Counted from the stretch's first letter, positions 45,095 to 56,300 are shown. The stretch is 64,000 bases of DNA from Cyprinodon diabolis (GCA_030533445.1 CM060068.1:32163510-32227509), one strand, 5' to 3'. Notes: generated from the letters alone by a model not told the origin. Numbers and translations: made by a program.

Positions 45095-46114
45095 TCATAT
45101 CATTGCGCTGGTTAGGTTGCTCAGCGACCTGACACTTCCTGTGTGTGTGTGCCGGCTTTTTCGCCTGACGCTACGCAGGTAGTTCCTGTACAAAACCACA
45201 CTGATCACCCTGTCCTGAAACTGCTTTGAGACAATGTAATACAAGATGATGTCCAAGACTGTGCTTAGATTCATCAGGAAAGTGGTGAAGACGGCCCATG
45301 TGTTGAACCCGCCGTCATGGCCGTTCCCCAGCAGGCGAAGCACCAAACAGATATGGAAAGGCACGAAGCACACCAGCACCTGCACGATGAGCGTGATGAT
45401 GATCCGTATGGACTTCTCCTTCACTTTTGGTTTAAGTTTAGAGGTGCGTCCGTGAATTAGATTGTCCACAATGACTATATAGCAGCCAATCATGATACAT
45501 ATGGGGACCAGAAAGAAGAAAATGAGTCTGACGAAGTTGACAGCGTTCTCACGGCGCATGTAAATGATGTCTTGCATCTTGATGCAAGTAGTGTAGTTGG
45601 AGATCTGATCAGGATCTTCCTGAGAGAATAGCAGTGGTACGCTGCTGCCTAAAGTCATGACCCACACCCCCAAACTGCCCACTACAGCTTTTGGGACATT
45701 TCTCAGTTCCTTGCCATGCTTGGGCTGAACAATGGCCATGTAGCGGTCAGTACTGATCAGAGCCAACAACCACAGAGCCATGCAGGGGTAAAAGATGGTT
45801 AGAGCTGCTGTTATCCTGCAGAACATGTCTCCAAAGGGCCAATAGTCTTGATGGAGATAAACCATCCTGAAGGGCAGGAGCAGAATGTAGGTGAGATCCA
45901 CGAGGGCAACATTTATCATGTAGATGGTGACTGAGTTTCTCTTCTTGGTGGTCAAGGCAAACACCCACAAGGCGGTGAGGTTAACAATGACTCCTATGAC
46001 GAAGACAAAGCTGTAAAAGACCACGCCGGCAATGCGGTACTCAGTGGGGCCCTGCTGCGTCTTCCCAGCCATAAAATTTATCGACATGTTGGAAAAGTTT
46101 AGATCCAAATGCAT
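45095..46114 (-). CDS. gpr18: GPR18, class A G-protein-coupled receptor
   Basis: A 339-residue seven-helix plasma-membrane receptor, recognised as GPR18 by long near-identical stretches with the mammalian protein (for example TSKLKPKVKEKSIRIIITL at 224-242 and TTFLMNLST at 277-285). The mammalian protein (331 residues) is expressed in leukocytes and has been proposed to respond to N-arachidonylglycine; its ligand is debated. Helices lie near 30-52, 65-86, 98-122, 141-163, 194-216, 236-258 and 274-296. N45 and D73 mark helices 1 and 2; C99 and C177 form the usual disulphide; DRY is at 123-125; helix 7 has DIILYY in place of NPxxY, as GPR18 does. N-glycosylation sequons are at N6, N9 and N173. 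I chose the ATG at 46114 because an acceptor (TTTTTTCAG|C) ends just before it; upstream in-frame codons are intron. The whole coding region is one exon. Confidence 0.95.
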   Translation of the reverse strand: MHLDLNFSNMSINFMAGKTQQGPTEYRIAGVVFYSFVFVIGVIVNLTALWVFALTTKKRNSVTIYMINVALVDLTYILLLPFRMVYLHQDYWPFGDMFCRITAALTIFYPCMALWLLALISTDRYMAIVQPKHGKELRNVPKAVVGSLGVWVMTLGSSVPLLFSQEDPDQISNYTTCIKMQDIIYMRRENAVNFVRLIFFFLVPICIMIGCYIVIVDNLIHGRTSKLKPKVKEKSIRIIITLIVQVLVCFVPFHICLVLRLLGNGHDGGFNTWAVFTTFLMNLSTVLDIILYYIVSKQFQDRVISVVLYRNYLRSVRRKSRHTHTGSVRSLSNLTSAMI

Positions 46115-46135
46115 GCTGAAAAAAATAAAAAGCAA
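46115..46135 (-). other. gpr18: Splice acceptor before gpr18 coding exon
   Basis: On the minus strand a T-rich tract ends in TTCAG one base before the start codon, a consensus 3' splice site. It implies a non-coding 5' exon and argues against the in-frame ATG 15 codons upstream. Confidence 0.75.
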
Positions 46136-47770
46136 GGGGTAAATGTCCATTCTTATCAAAGATAACTTTTTACATTTATAATTTTAGCCAACCAGCTTCT
46201 TAAAAGCAAACCATCTCTTTAGCATTTTTTTTCAGCATTTTTAAGTCCATTTCTGCAGGTAAAAAGAATAAAGGTTGCATCTTATGAGAAGTGTATCTAA
46301 ATTCATAATTTAACTTGTGTAGGATGTAGTAAAATGGATATAGATATGTCAGCAATATATTTAATAAATTTACCTTAATAGGTTGTGGGAATTTATCAGC
46401 AACGGTGAAAAGCAAATATTTAAATGATGTTATCCAAACATAAATACTCTTAAAATTTTTCCTATTGAAAATTATTTGATTTGAAACAGCTAATATCAGT
46501 GGTATAAAGCAATATGGTGGCACATCTCAAGGGTCAGAGCTGAAAATGTTAAAGTATGTTGCTTTTTTCTGTGCCAATCATCATCAGTTCTAATATACTG
46601 GCGACTGTATCAATCCACCTGGCCGGTTGAGAGCTGTCAGTCTGTTGTAAATCTACCAACAGCTCTTAAGAAATTATCCCAGGAGACTCATTATAAGCTG
46701 GCAGGGATGGATCAGCTGATGAGGCGGATTAATACAGTTGACAACATCCACAGACATAAAATTGTATGGTACAAAGGTCCTTTTTAAATTGAGAAAACAG
46801 TGAAAAACTTATCAGATGCCTCCTACCTCTTTCAAAGAACTTTTTTAGCTAAAGTTTTTTTTTTTTCATTTTAAATTGTTTCTTAAATATCTAAGATGAG
46901 CTAATCTCTCATGATCGTTTTAATCACAATTCCAGTGGATGAATTCTTCAGTTTTCCGAAAAGACAAGAAATGTTGACCTTTTTTATAAGCACTTTTTTT
47001 GTAGTCTCAATATTATTCATTCAAAGACAAGCCAATCTTAATCAAAAGAATAAAGTTTAGTTGAAACTTTGGGAATTACAATGAAGCCTTTTTAGGTAAT
47101 TGTGTACAAAACTTTGGATTCTAAAACTTTCAGTTTTGATGCTTCCTCTTTTTAGTTGTACATAAAGTGTTTTGAGCGCTGGGAATATGAACATCCTGGA
47201 TGGGATAACGAAGAACCATGTAAGACGTGTCCTCTTTGGTTAGTGCTGACTAATACCACACTATAATTTAAGCCACACTAGAAGGAAAAGGTAATCAGTA
47301 AAATAGTTGTGGAAGAATCAATAAACTATAACTACTTTAGTCAAGTTGAGGAGCTTTTATTTCCCTACCTACAGGCCTTGTTAACACTTATCCATTCCCA
47401 AAGTGGGGGGGGGGAAGCAATCAGTGCACAAAAAACATTTAGAGATGTAGCAACTTCATTAACACTGAAAACCCTTTTTCCTCAAGCAAAAATAAAACTT
47501 AAAAAAAAAAAAAAAAAAAACATGCATAGAATAACATACGAATTCTCTTCAACCAAAACTTCTTTTACATGGAACTATGCTGTGGTTTTATTTTTTGTTT
47601 TTTACAGATGAATTGAAACTCATGCAAATAATCAACACTGAGTTCTATACCTAAAATAGGAGAAGGACAGTTAACTTCTCATATGGTAAAACACTTCTTA
47701 GTTTCAACCTTTAATGCACCATTTTTAGAGCTTTTTTGGTTAGTAAAGTCCATCTATACTGGAATATCTT

Positions 47771-47793
47771 GGTAGGTAGGTAGGTAGGTAGGT
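47771..47793 (+). repeat. (GGTA)n microsatellite
   Basis: Six GGTA units. Confidence 0.9.
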
Positions 47794-48263
47794 ATGTATT
47801 TACAGTAGGTAGGTACAAATGTTGATAAAGAATATGATAATATACATATGTCTTTAAAAAGGGGCAATACTTAAATTTCAATGTAACTAGTTATGAATTT
47901 ATGAAAATAATAGTCGTATAATAATAGTTATGTCTTAATTAAGTAAATATTTTTTTCCATTTAATTACTGGTTGACATTTTAAACATACATTTACCAAAT
48001 GTCCATGTGCCATATATGATTTATTTTATCTCTTGCTTCACAAAGCCAAAACATTCTAAGTACAAAAAAGTCAGTGTCATTGATTTGGATTCTTTCAATG
48101 ATCCATAAATGACTCTCATGATGTAATTTATCACAGAAAGACAAAAAAAAAAAAAAAAAAATTAAATGTACAATTTTAGGCATAATCCCTCTGGGATTAT
48201 TCAAGTATTTCTGATTCTGATTACTTTACCAAATATGTGATTAGGGTTGCACATAATGATTAC

Positions 48264-48264
<1 letters not shown>

Positions 48265-48294
<30 letters not shown>
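48265..48294 (+). repeat. (GTTA)n microsatellite
   Basis: Seven GTTA units. Confidence 0.9.
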
Positions 48295-48296
<2 letters not shown>

Positions 48297-49628
48297 GTTT
48301 TTCTGAAAAGGAACTAGTAGAGCCGCATTTCAAAGGTAGGGCAAGGAGAGTCATTGGAAACAGTTTATAACCAATCAAATAAGTACAAATGTGTAACAAA
48401 AATATATATTTTTTAATGAAAACCTTTTACAGCAGCAAATTGTTGAAATTTTAACAATATAAACATCTCTTCTGGGGCATACTAAAAAGCATCAGTATAG
48501 TCCCAACACAGCTGCAATCTTGACTGTTTGTTTCTGAAAAGCGCTGTTCATTATTGGCCCCATGCTGTGATTGGTCAGGTCTGTTTTAAACAAGAGTATT
48601 GAGCTTTATGCCCTGTGCAACTCAGTTTGGCCGGCCAATATATTAGACTTAGACAGATTTTATTTTGTAATTTTTTACACTCAAGTGTAAACAAAAAGAC
48701 ATTTTGTTGAGTACAGCTCTCTAGACTATTTCATTTTTTAAATTGCAACCTTAATAAGTTTAAGATTAGATAAGATTAGACCATAACGCTCAAAATTTCT
48801 CAAAATTTTTACAGAGAATCAGAGGAGGGAGGTCAAAATTCTAATCTGCAAACCTTCATGACTTAGAGCTCATTAAAAAAGACCAATAAATACACAGAAA
48901 AAGTATACAAAGAGCTGTCAGCAGTTACAAGAAGAATTCAAAAACATTTCCACAATATATAGTAATGGAAACAATTAAGACAATTGATCGAATAAAACAA
49001 CTTACATATGTTGATAACAGTTATCCAAATTGACTATATCTGTAAGAGAAAATGTAAATACTTTAAAATTAACCACTTCCTCTCCTCTTAATTTGGTTTG
49101 TGACATGCAAGAGTTAAAAATAATAGACATATTAGGGAAAGAAGGAGTGACTGAAATAGAAAGTTACCACCTCTAAATATGGAAATGGCTCTATTTTACG
49201 GGTAACAGAACATGACAGTCACTAAGTAGAATATTTATTTTCATATGCAATGAGACTAAGTGGAACTGAAACTAACTACATAAGAAAAGCAGTTTGAAAA
49301 GAAATAAACTAAAATACAAACAGAAGGTAGGCATATACACAAATTAATTTTAGTTATCAGTAATATTGTGTTAGGAAAGTTCAACAAGAAACTCACTTTT
49401 TCCCCCTTTATGGTTTTTGTACTCATTTGAATTGCATTTATATAAATAAAAGGTAATTAAATCCCAAAAGAATTAAAGAGGAAAGCTTAAAAACACGTGT
49501 ATTTTAAATCAGTAGTAGAAGACATGTTAAGGATGTGGTATAAACGATGTCTCACCCCCATAACAACTAAACCTGAACAAAATCAGTAAAAATAAGGGAA
49601 TCTGAGTGACAATAGGGTAAAAACTTAC

Positions 49629-49740
49629 CGTGTTAATCAAACAAACATCCTGATCCGTTCACATCAACAGGTTTGCGAAGTGAAAGTAACTTCTGTGTAG
49701 AAATGTCTTAACTTACAGTCAAAATAGGGAAGTGAATAAG
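49629..49740 (-). other. gpr18: Candidate non-coding first exon of gpr18
   Basis: On the minus strand the sequence AACACG|GTAAGT at 49629/49628 is a near-perfect splice donor. It lies about 3.5 kb upstream of the gpr18 coding exon with nothing competing in between. The exon's 5' limit is unknown; I give an arbitrary 110 bases. Mammalian GPR18 also has upstream non-coding exon sequence. Inference from splice signals only. Confidence 0.4.
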
Positions 49741-49798
49741 TTTGTCAAATCTGATAGCTGGGGGTGGCGAGTCTGTAAGCTGTGTAAAGCCCCTCATC

Positions 49799-49806
49799 AC
49801 TTCCTG
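49799..49806 (-). promoter_or_regulatory. ETS-like site upstream of gpr18 exon 1
   Basis: CAGGAAGT on the minus strand is the core bound by ETS factors such as PU.1, which control leukocyte genes. It sits about 60 bases above the assumed first exon, but an 8-base match occurs often by chance. Confidence 0.25.
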
Positions 49807-49979
49807 TTTGCTCTATAGTTTCTGTACTTTTATGTTTCTTTTTACAGTATGAGCGTGGTCGGAACAGAAAAGAAAAAAAAAACAACACAGAGAGGCTGCA
49901 GCTTTTCCACAGCACGCAATTACACCCCCTTAAAGAAAATGATGTGCCATTAGAAGTGGGAGTGTGTTTGGCAGGCAGA

Positions 49980-50760
49980 GAGATGGCAGATTTAGGGCGA
50001 GTTATTGATTGGAAAAGTGGGGTCTGTCACAGCACATTAGTTCTCAGGGGAGTAATCCACAGCAGGTTGCTGCGAGAAGCATCTGCTGCCGGAGAGAAGT
50101 AATTAAAAACAGGATGTTGAGGCAGTTGCCATATAAACAGGAAATAAGACGGTGGTAATAGACACTTCACGCTGATGCTGTGAGATGGTTTTACATCGCG
50201 TTGACTTAATGGATGCAGCACGCATACTTCAGGTGAAACACTCAAGGTCAGCCCGCGCCCGGTTTGAATGCAGATTAATGTGTCTGATTAATTTGTGTTG
50301 GAGCCACTAACAGCCATAAATTAGGACGTTTGGCCCCAAAAACACTGAGCAATAAAATAACTTCTTCTATCTTCTCTTACTTTCAGTTCCCCTGATAGTT
50401 TACTTGAAATAAAGTCATGTTTTCAATGGTCATTTTCTATAGGAAGTGCTACATGAAGCTACCAGATCTGACCTTGACATGATGCTGCATCAGGGGTCAG
50501 ATGCTGTCCAACTGAGATCTCAAAACAAACTTCATCACTGAATTTAAGGGGCATCGTTTGTATCATTCAGTCTAATTCTTATTCCCGGGAAATAATTATT
50601 TGTCGGCTCGTCCTCTTGATGCATCTCAAAAATCTCGGAGCAGATGGTGCATGGCGTTCATTGCAATATGTTGTTATGACAACAGTCTGTGTGATGTTTT
50701 CCACTCTTTGATACTTGTCATGTCGCCTCACTAAGTCTTCTACTTCTCACAAAATGCACC
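49980..50760. promoter_or_regulatory. Candidate conserved non-coding block upstream of gpr18
   Basis: A repeat-poor, moderately GC-rich stretch with words such as GATTAATGTG, GATTAATTTG, CATAAATTA and GGGAAATAATTATTTG, no coding frame, and clear borders with AT-rich DNA. It may be regulatory sequence of gpr18 or of another nearby gene. Confidence 0.25.
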
Positions 50761-50769
50761 TGTAAATTA

Positions 50770-51362
50770 CTTTTATATTATCTAAAGTGCGTGTATGTGT
50801 GTGTTTGTAGATGCAGTTGTTCTTTCACTCAATGAATGATGTTTTTAGAGAGTGAATACTGAAAAAGACAGACCTCTCTTAGACACAGGTGTTCACAAAA
50901 AGCTAATTTTTCTTTGTTCCTCATCACCTCTTTAACTTGTTGGACACTGTCCTCTAGAGGCTGATATGAATTATTACACTAAAAAAGCTATCAATACCAC
51001 ATGCTATTCTTTTCAATCAGTGGTGCTCAATTCTGGTTCTCAAGCACTACTGTTTTGCTTGTTGTAGGTGTCCTCATGCTGCCACACTATGACTTATATG
51101 AAGGAATGGCAGCAATACCCCAGATGCCACATGCCGCATGTGTAATGTCTGTGTATTTGTCTTCTTGAAAGGGCTGTACTGGAAGTTATTTTTTAGGACT
51201 ATATAGTATTGTTGAACTGAATGGGACTGACTTATTAACATGTTTCTTTTGAATTTGATGGGTGCTGAGAAGGTCATGCAATTATTGAATCGGGTGTGGT
51301 GCAACAGAGAAACGTCTATAACATGCAGTTGAGGGGCATTTTAAGACCAGTATGGATAACCA
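50770..51362. other. Gene-free stretch
   Basis: Nothing recognised. Confidence 0.5.
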
Positions 51363-51367
51363 GTGGT

Positions 51368-52272
51368 TGTCATGAAACGAGGACAGATGGACCCAGTATT
51401 CAAGGAGAGACAGTCAGTAGGAAAGTTCAAAAAGGTTTATTAAATTAACAAAAACTAAAGTGGAGCTGTGGCTCACGGAGACTGCAGGATGGGGAGCGGG
51501 GAACCGCCCAATCACAGAACTCTGCAGGAGAAACACAGGTAAGTGACCACGATCATCTGACATAGGATGATTATCTGAGTTGGCCACTTACCTGGTTTAA
51601 CAGACCAGTCCTAGTAGAATGTCCCCAAGTGCTGCAGTCCCAGAGGACATGCTGGAAGCTGATCCTGGTCAGGGATCCAGAACAGACAGGAACAGACAGG
51701 GACAGGATCCAGATCAGGCAGGAACAGAAACAGGAGGCAGGATCCAGACTTCCAGGCATCCACAGGCTCCCAGGAGGGTTCAGTCAGACTGGGACCAGAC
51801 GCATGACCAGGTGGTCACACACAGGAGCAGACAGGATCAGGTGCAGATGAGCAGACTCAGTGGAAGAGGGTAGCCGAGACAGCACATGGAACCAGAACTT
51901 GATGAAGGACCTTTAAACTGGTCTCCACCTTGGAGCCAGGCTTACTTGGATAAAAACTGAACCTCCTCGCATATAGAGCCAAAAACCCAGAGGACTCAGC
52001 AGGGGAGGAACAGTGGACCATTAGGACACGAGACAAACACAAAACCCTCTTTCCACTGGCCGCCAGGATCCAGGACATGAACCAAGAAAATAAACTGAAC
52101 AGACAGGCTAACAGAAAAACAGTTAATGATCTGGCACTGAATGCTCAGGCGGAACTGAATATAACCAAGAGGAAACAGGTGAGAGGAATAAATTATAATT
52201 GAGGCAGGGAGGGAAAACGACAGGTGAAAGGAATGACCAATTAAGGGAGAGCAAACAGGCCAGATCATGACA
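51368..52272 (-). mobile_element. Solo LTR, chromovirus-type, minus strand, intact ends
   Basis: 905 bp with the perfect 5-bp duplication GTGGT on both sides (51363-51367, 52273-52277). Read on the minus strand it starts TGTCATGATCTGG and ends TTTCATGACA. It carries TATATT (complement of 52158-52163), GTGCCAGATC about 30 bases later, the 70-bp intron-like module (51522-51591) and TTTAATAAACC near its end, followed by GAATACTGGGTCC. The best-preserved member of its family here; the internal region was lost by LTR-LTR recombination. Confidence 0.88.
51522..51591 (-). other. Intron-like module in solo LTR
   Basis: Exactly 70 bp between AAACCAG|GTAAGTGG and CTCCTGCAG|AG on the minus strand. Both edges are consensus splice sites. 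The arrangement is shared with 9249-9319 and 21070-21143. Confidence 0.5.
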
Positions 52273-52314
52273 GTGGTTTAGATCATCCATAGTTCTCCCC
52301 CCTTGTGCATTTTG

Positions 52315-52331
52315 TAGGTAGGTAGGTAGGT
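52315..52331 (+). repeat. (GTAG)n microsatellite
   Basis: Four GTAG units. Confidence 0.8.
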
Positions 52332-53122
52332 GAAACAAAAACTTTTCAACTTTTAGTTCTGGATTTAAAAGAGAAAGGAGAATAAGTTATTTTTTTATCT
52401 TAAATATTTATATAATATATAATAATAAAATATTCATATTATATAATATATTTATAAATGTTTTCACTATGTTGGTATAGTTACTTCTCTAAGTGGGTTG
52501 TTCCGTCAGCTAAAGGCATTATTTAGAGTCTCTAGACTCCAGTAAACGATTAATTGATTACTGAATTCCTTGATCATTATTTCAATAATAGATTAGTCAC
52601 CAATAATCCGACTGATTGTTTCAGCCATATATGTGATTACAATTTTTATTAGTTTTTATTATTATTATTATTTTTTGTGTTATGGAGCTGGAAAAGCAAG
52701 TGGTAGGTACTGATCTCTGTAAAAACTTTTTACTTTCTCAATGTTTTAGCCACTTATGTTAAATTCCCCATTTCCCATTGATTAATCAATAAAGACTTGT
52801 GTTAAACTTTTGTTTGTTTTATTTTTCTGTGCCTTAAAGCAGATCCTTATGTTATCAGTGGTCTTATTTATAGAATATTGGACAGGATCATACTAAAGGT
52901 CTGTGCATGCCAACTGTCCGAAATATTATATACCAAAACAGTTCCAATTTATAAAACCACATGTACACTAACCAGAAAATCTTTTATAGATCACAGTTAT
53001 ACATCAAAATTTACCTACAAGTTTCTGCCTCATGCTTGATCTTTTAAAAACCCATATTTAAATAGTTCCTACAAAGCACCACAAAAATGTAATTGTGCAC
53101 TTGAATGCGCCACTCAGTCATT
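52332..53122. other. Gene-free stretch
   Basis: AT-rich; nothing recognised. Confidence 0.5.
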
Positions 53123-53127
53123 GTTTC

Positions 53128-53841
53128 TGTCAGGGTCTCTCGGGTTTGACTTTTTTTCTAGTGTGAGTGAGCTTCTTGTCACAGAGAGGATCTTCGCTGG
53201 TGGCTGGGCTGACCCGTGTTGCTGCATCCCTGAGAACATTTCTCAATCAAGATGACTGGCACGTATATAAGGAGGTGAAGGATCATCTCTCTCTGCTGAA
53301 GGGTTGTTATTGATGGTATTGCAGACAAAGACCTAAACCAGGAATTTCATCCTTGTTTAAATTTGTTTTCTTGTGAATCTCTTTTAATGAGGACTTTGTT
53401 GTTGTTCCAGACAACCAGGTAAACCTCAGTTCATCTCGAATCTTCATGGAAAAGGTCATACCTGTGCACAGTAGTTTTCAGTTTTCATCTCCTGACTGCC
53501 TGCTCTCCGGCACAATGTCTCATGCAAGTACCAGTGCTCTCAGATCTCACTAACATTCTCCTGGACCTCTGGTGTACAGTCTTCAAATCCCGCCGAATCA
53601 AACCTGTAGAGATCCATGCTACCTCCCCTGCATGATCCAAGTAACCAAACCAAACAGCCATCAGTTGTCATCAACCAACTCCTTCCTGATCAACCTGGTT
53701 TCTCCCTTGAGACTAACCAGAAAGTTCAACTGACTTCCTGCAGTCATCCACTTCCTGATTGTTGTTGCTTCTGTAAATAAAACTCACTGGTTCTTTGTGT
53801 GATTCTGCATATGGGTCAAAAGGCAACACATCAACCTGTCA
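53128..53841 (+). mobile_element. Solo LTR of a second chromovirus family
   Basis: Runs TGTCAGGGTCTC to AACCTGTCA, 714 bp, with TATATAA at 53264-53270, CAACCAG|GTAAAC near 53420 and AATAAAAC near 53777. The end reads TTCTGCATATGGGTCA, matching the TTCTGCATGTGGGTCA of the complete gypsy element's LTRs, so it is a distant relative. Flanks share only TTTC, so the target duplication is uncertain. Confidence 0.65.
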
Positions 53842-53849
53842 TTTCATGG

Positions 53850-55165
53850 TTACCATTGGCAACCACAGGAAAGAGCGCAGGCAAATGAAGTTTTAACAAG
53901 GTTGGCGGTTAAGTGCAGGGTAGGATGTTTGGTAGCAACAGCTGCAGGGTGACAAATAAAGGGAAGCATTATGAATGGCAACAGGAGTCTGAAAGGACTG
54001 ATATTAACAATGCCTTTTGAGACAGATCTTGAGTTTATTACTCGCTTTGATATCTCAGACTTGTGAATAATTTCTCAGTATTAATTTCTTCCTAAAAGTG
54101 TTTAATTATGTTTAACCTTTACAGTATGGGGGAGTTTATGTTTTTAAGAGCCAATTACCAGGAACCCGAGAGTGTTTAACAGGTATAATCAGTAAAGAGA
54201 AAAAAATATATTAAAAAAAAAACCAATCTGGATAAACATTTCTCTGTGGTTTAGAGTGTTTCTCTTTCATACTCAAAAATTGGCACAATGACCACAAAAT
54301 CTTTCTCATGCACCACCCCCTGAATCTGTTTTGCTGAACTACAAACCCAGTTCCTGCTCTTTTCTCTAGGTGTAGTTCTAAAACACACAATTTTCAAAAA
54401 CATTCACTTATATTGCATCAACCGTTTTCATGAGTTAAATGTTTTCACAAGGAAAACACTATCATACAAAATTTTAAAAGCAATTTCCCCAACTTTCCAC
54501 TCAGTTAATTGCCACATTAGTTTACAACTAGCAGTCAGAACTTGAGTAGAAAAAGACCGCAGGTGAAAACTTCTCGCAATGGAGTCTAACATTAGAAGGT
54601 TACAGCATAGCTTGTTTTGTACTGTTACCACATATACAGCTTAGGTTAGTTTATGTGCAACGCCATGTGTAACACTGTTTTGGTCTGATGTAACTGATGC
54701 TGAATAAAATGATGTAAAGTATAGAAGCTATACTGTTTATTTTGTTCTGAGATTGTTGGTGTATTCAAATTATATGAACATTTTTAAACACTTGTTTATT
54801 ACAGCATCTGCAACACATTGTAACACCAAAGAGAAACAGGTATAAAATGATTTGTGAATAATTCTAACTTTAAATTGTTCTAATTATTTCTTCAGTGGAT
54901 GGTTTCAATGCATTTGCAAACAAAATACAGCTCATGTTTTCAACTTATACTGTTTTGAAAGTAAAGCTATGATTTTGCCGAAGAATTGGGTAATTTTAAA
55001 GATTGTGTTTGTTTTCTGAGTTGTGTGTAGAGGTGAGAGAATACTAAGGCATATTTCAAGAAAATTATAAATATATTTAATGTCATACATGTAAAAAAGA
55101 GAGTGCTGATTATCAACGTTTGTATTTATTTCAGAACTGCGCACCCACCTACCTTTCTCTTTTTT
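53850..55165. other. Gene-free stretch
   Basis: AT-rich; no gene or repeat family recognised. Confidence 0.5.
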
Positions 55166-55639
55166 CTGCATTGGAGTTTTGAGCACTGACCTTCTTTTGT
55201 TTAACGCCTGTGATGAACAGGGATGGTGTGGATCCGGCTGGTTGGTCTATTAAAAACTGGACTCTATTCAGCACATGTAGCCAGGAGCATTGGTTCAGGG
55301 AGTCTAATCTGCTCATAAGCCAGTCATCATCATGGGCCAGAAAATAAAGGTGTTGTCTCCTAATTCTTCCATCTGTTAGGTTCTCCAGCATAGCAAATAT
55401 ATCAATAACTCACCATTCTGTTACCCAGTGAATGGATGTTGGAGAGCAGGATTGATGGGATTGGTTGTTTGCTGGGATTCCTTTTTAGCATTGCCATTAG
55501 CCCGCCTCTACAGCCCCTTTTATCGCCGTCTAGGACATCGTTTTCTCCGGCCCTCCTGCTCCCTGGGCCCACTGCATTGTTGTCATCCGTCCAAAGCACT
55601 CAGAAGCTTTTTAAATGGTCAAGAGGGGCTGTATTTAAG

Positions 55640-56133
55640 TAACCTGACAACAGCCAGATGCATGTCTCGCTCCGCCTAGCTCCACTCACATACATCTGGG
55701 ACACCGCCATAGGAATTGCCTTTACTGAAGGCTGGGCCTTATCAAAACTCCTTGCATATGATTGGATAAGCCACTTGTCTGTCATCTTTATCGACGTGCT
55801 ATTTCAACCACTCACACCGAAGCTAACCGGGACGCTGTGAGAGCGACGCAGGAAAAAAACAAAACAGAACAGCCAACATCTTGGATATAGCAACAGTGGA
55901 ATCACCGCAATGTCGGTAAATGATCAATGTCGTTTGTGCCATGAAAATGTGCGGATAAAAGGCAACATTGTGCACGCTTCTCCACTACGTCACATCCAGG
56001 AAACATCCGCCCTGCGTCCTGATTGGCCAGACCATAAATTTGGTTGGGGAAATCACTTTCAATGAGCGGTGTCCCAGATGTATGTGAGTGGAGCTAGGCA
56101 GAGCGAGACATGCATCTGGCTGTTGTCAGGTTA
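55640..56133 (+). mobile_element. Miniature element with 66-bp inverted ends and 9-bp duplication
   Basis: Inverted ends of about 66 bp (starting TAACCTGACAACAGCCAGAT) are nearly identical. Flanked by the perfect 9-bp duplication GTATTTAAG (55631-55639, 56134-56142). Long inverted ends with 9-bp duplications are the habit of Mutator-like elements, though other superfamilies cannot be excluded. The centre holds a 51-codon frame (55910-56065). Confidence 0.8.
55910..56065 (+). pseudogene. Short zinc-binding-like frame inside miniature element
   Basis: 51 residues starting MSVNDQCRLCHENVRIKGN, with a CxxC pair followed by a basic stretch; the rest is rich in His and Trp. It looks like the start of a zinc finger whose second half has been lost, as would happen if the element kept only the first coding exon of its parent transposase. 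A GTAAAT at 55915 could be a cryptic donor. Function not assigned. Confidence 0.35.
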
Positions 56134-56300
56134 GTATTTAAGAGTCCTGAAACAACATTTTGTGACCAAAGCTCCAGCAGGCACTGGCAGTCATAGATGC
56201 AGTATTGACGCCTAATTTGTAGTGTTTTAAGCAGCATATTTTGTGGAGCTGTTAGGAGCTGTATCAAGCTGCTGCCTACTGGCACAGCCATGTTTCATCT

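Larger units (their letters stand above)
46200..49620. other. Probable gpr18 intron, gene-free
   Basis: AT-rich DNA without exons, lying between the inferred first and coding exons of gpr18. It contains an A-run near 47499-47520, GTAG repeats at 47771-47793, another A/T run near 48140-48160 and TTAG repeats at 48265-48294. No transposon was recognised, unusual for this window. Confidence 0.5.
55170..56300 (-). mobile_element. LINE 5' fragment (endonuclease start), split
   Basis: Minus-strand translation at 55402-55599 contains 'KRGCRGGLMAMLKRN' and 'IPSILLSNIHSLGNR', the segment just before and at the start of the AP-type endonuclease of CR1/L2-like LINEs. Later frames down to 55170 continue with shifts. 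The element is interrupted at 55640-56133 by a miniature transposon; 56143-56300 is probably its 5' flank. Decayed, no function. Confidence 0.55.

Noticed and set aside
51619..52338. Frames of 60-90 codons on both strands
   Set aside because: They lie inside the solo LTR at 51368-52272, which has no coding role.
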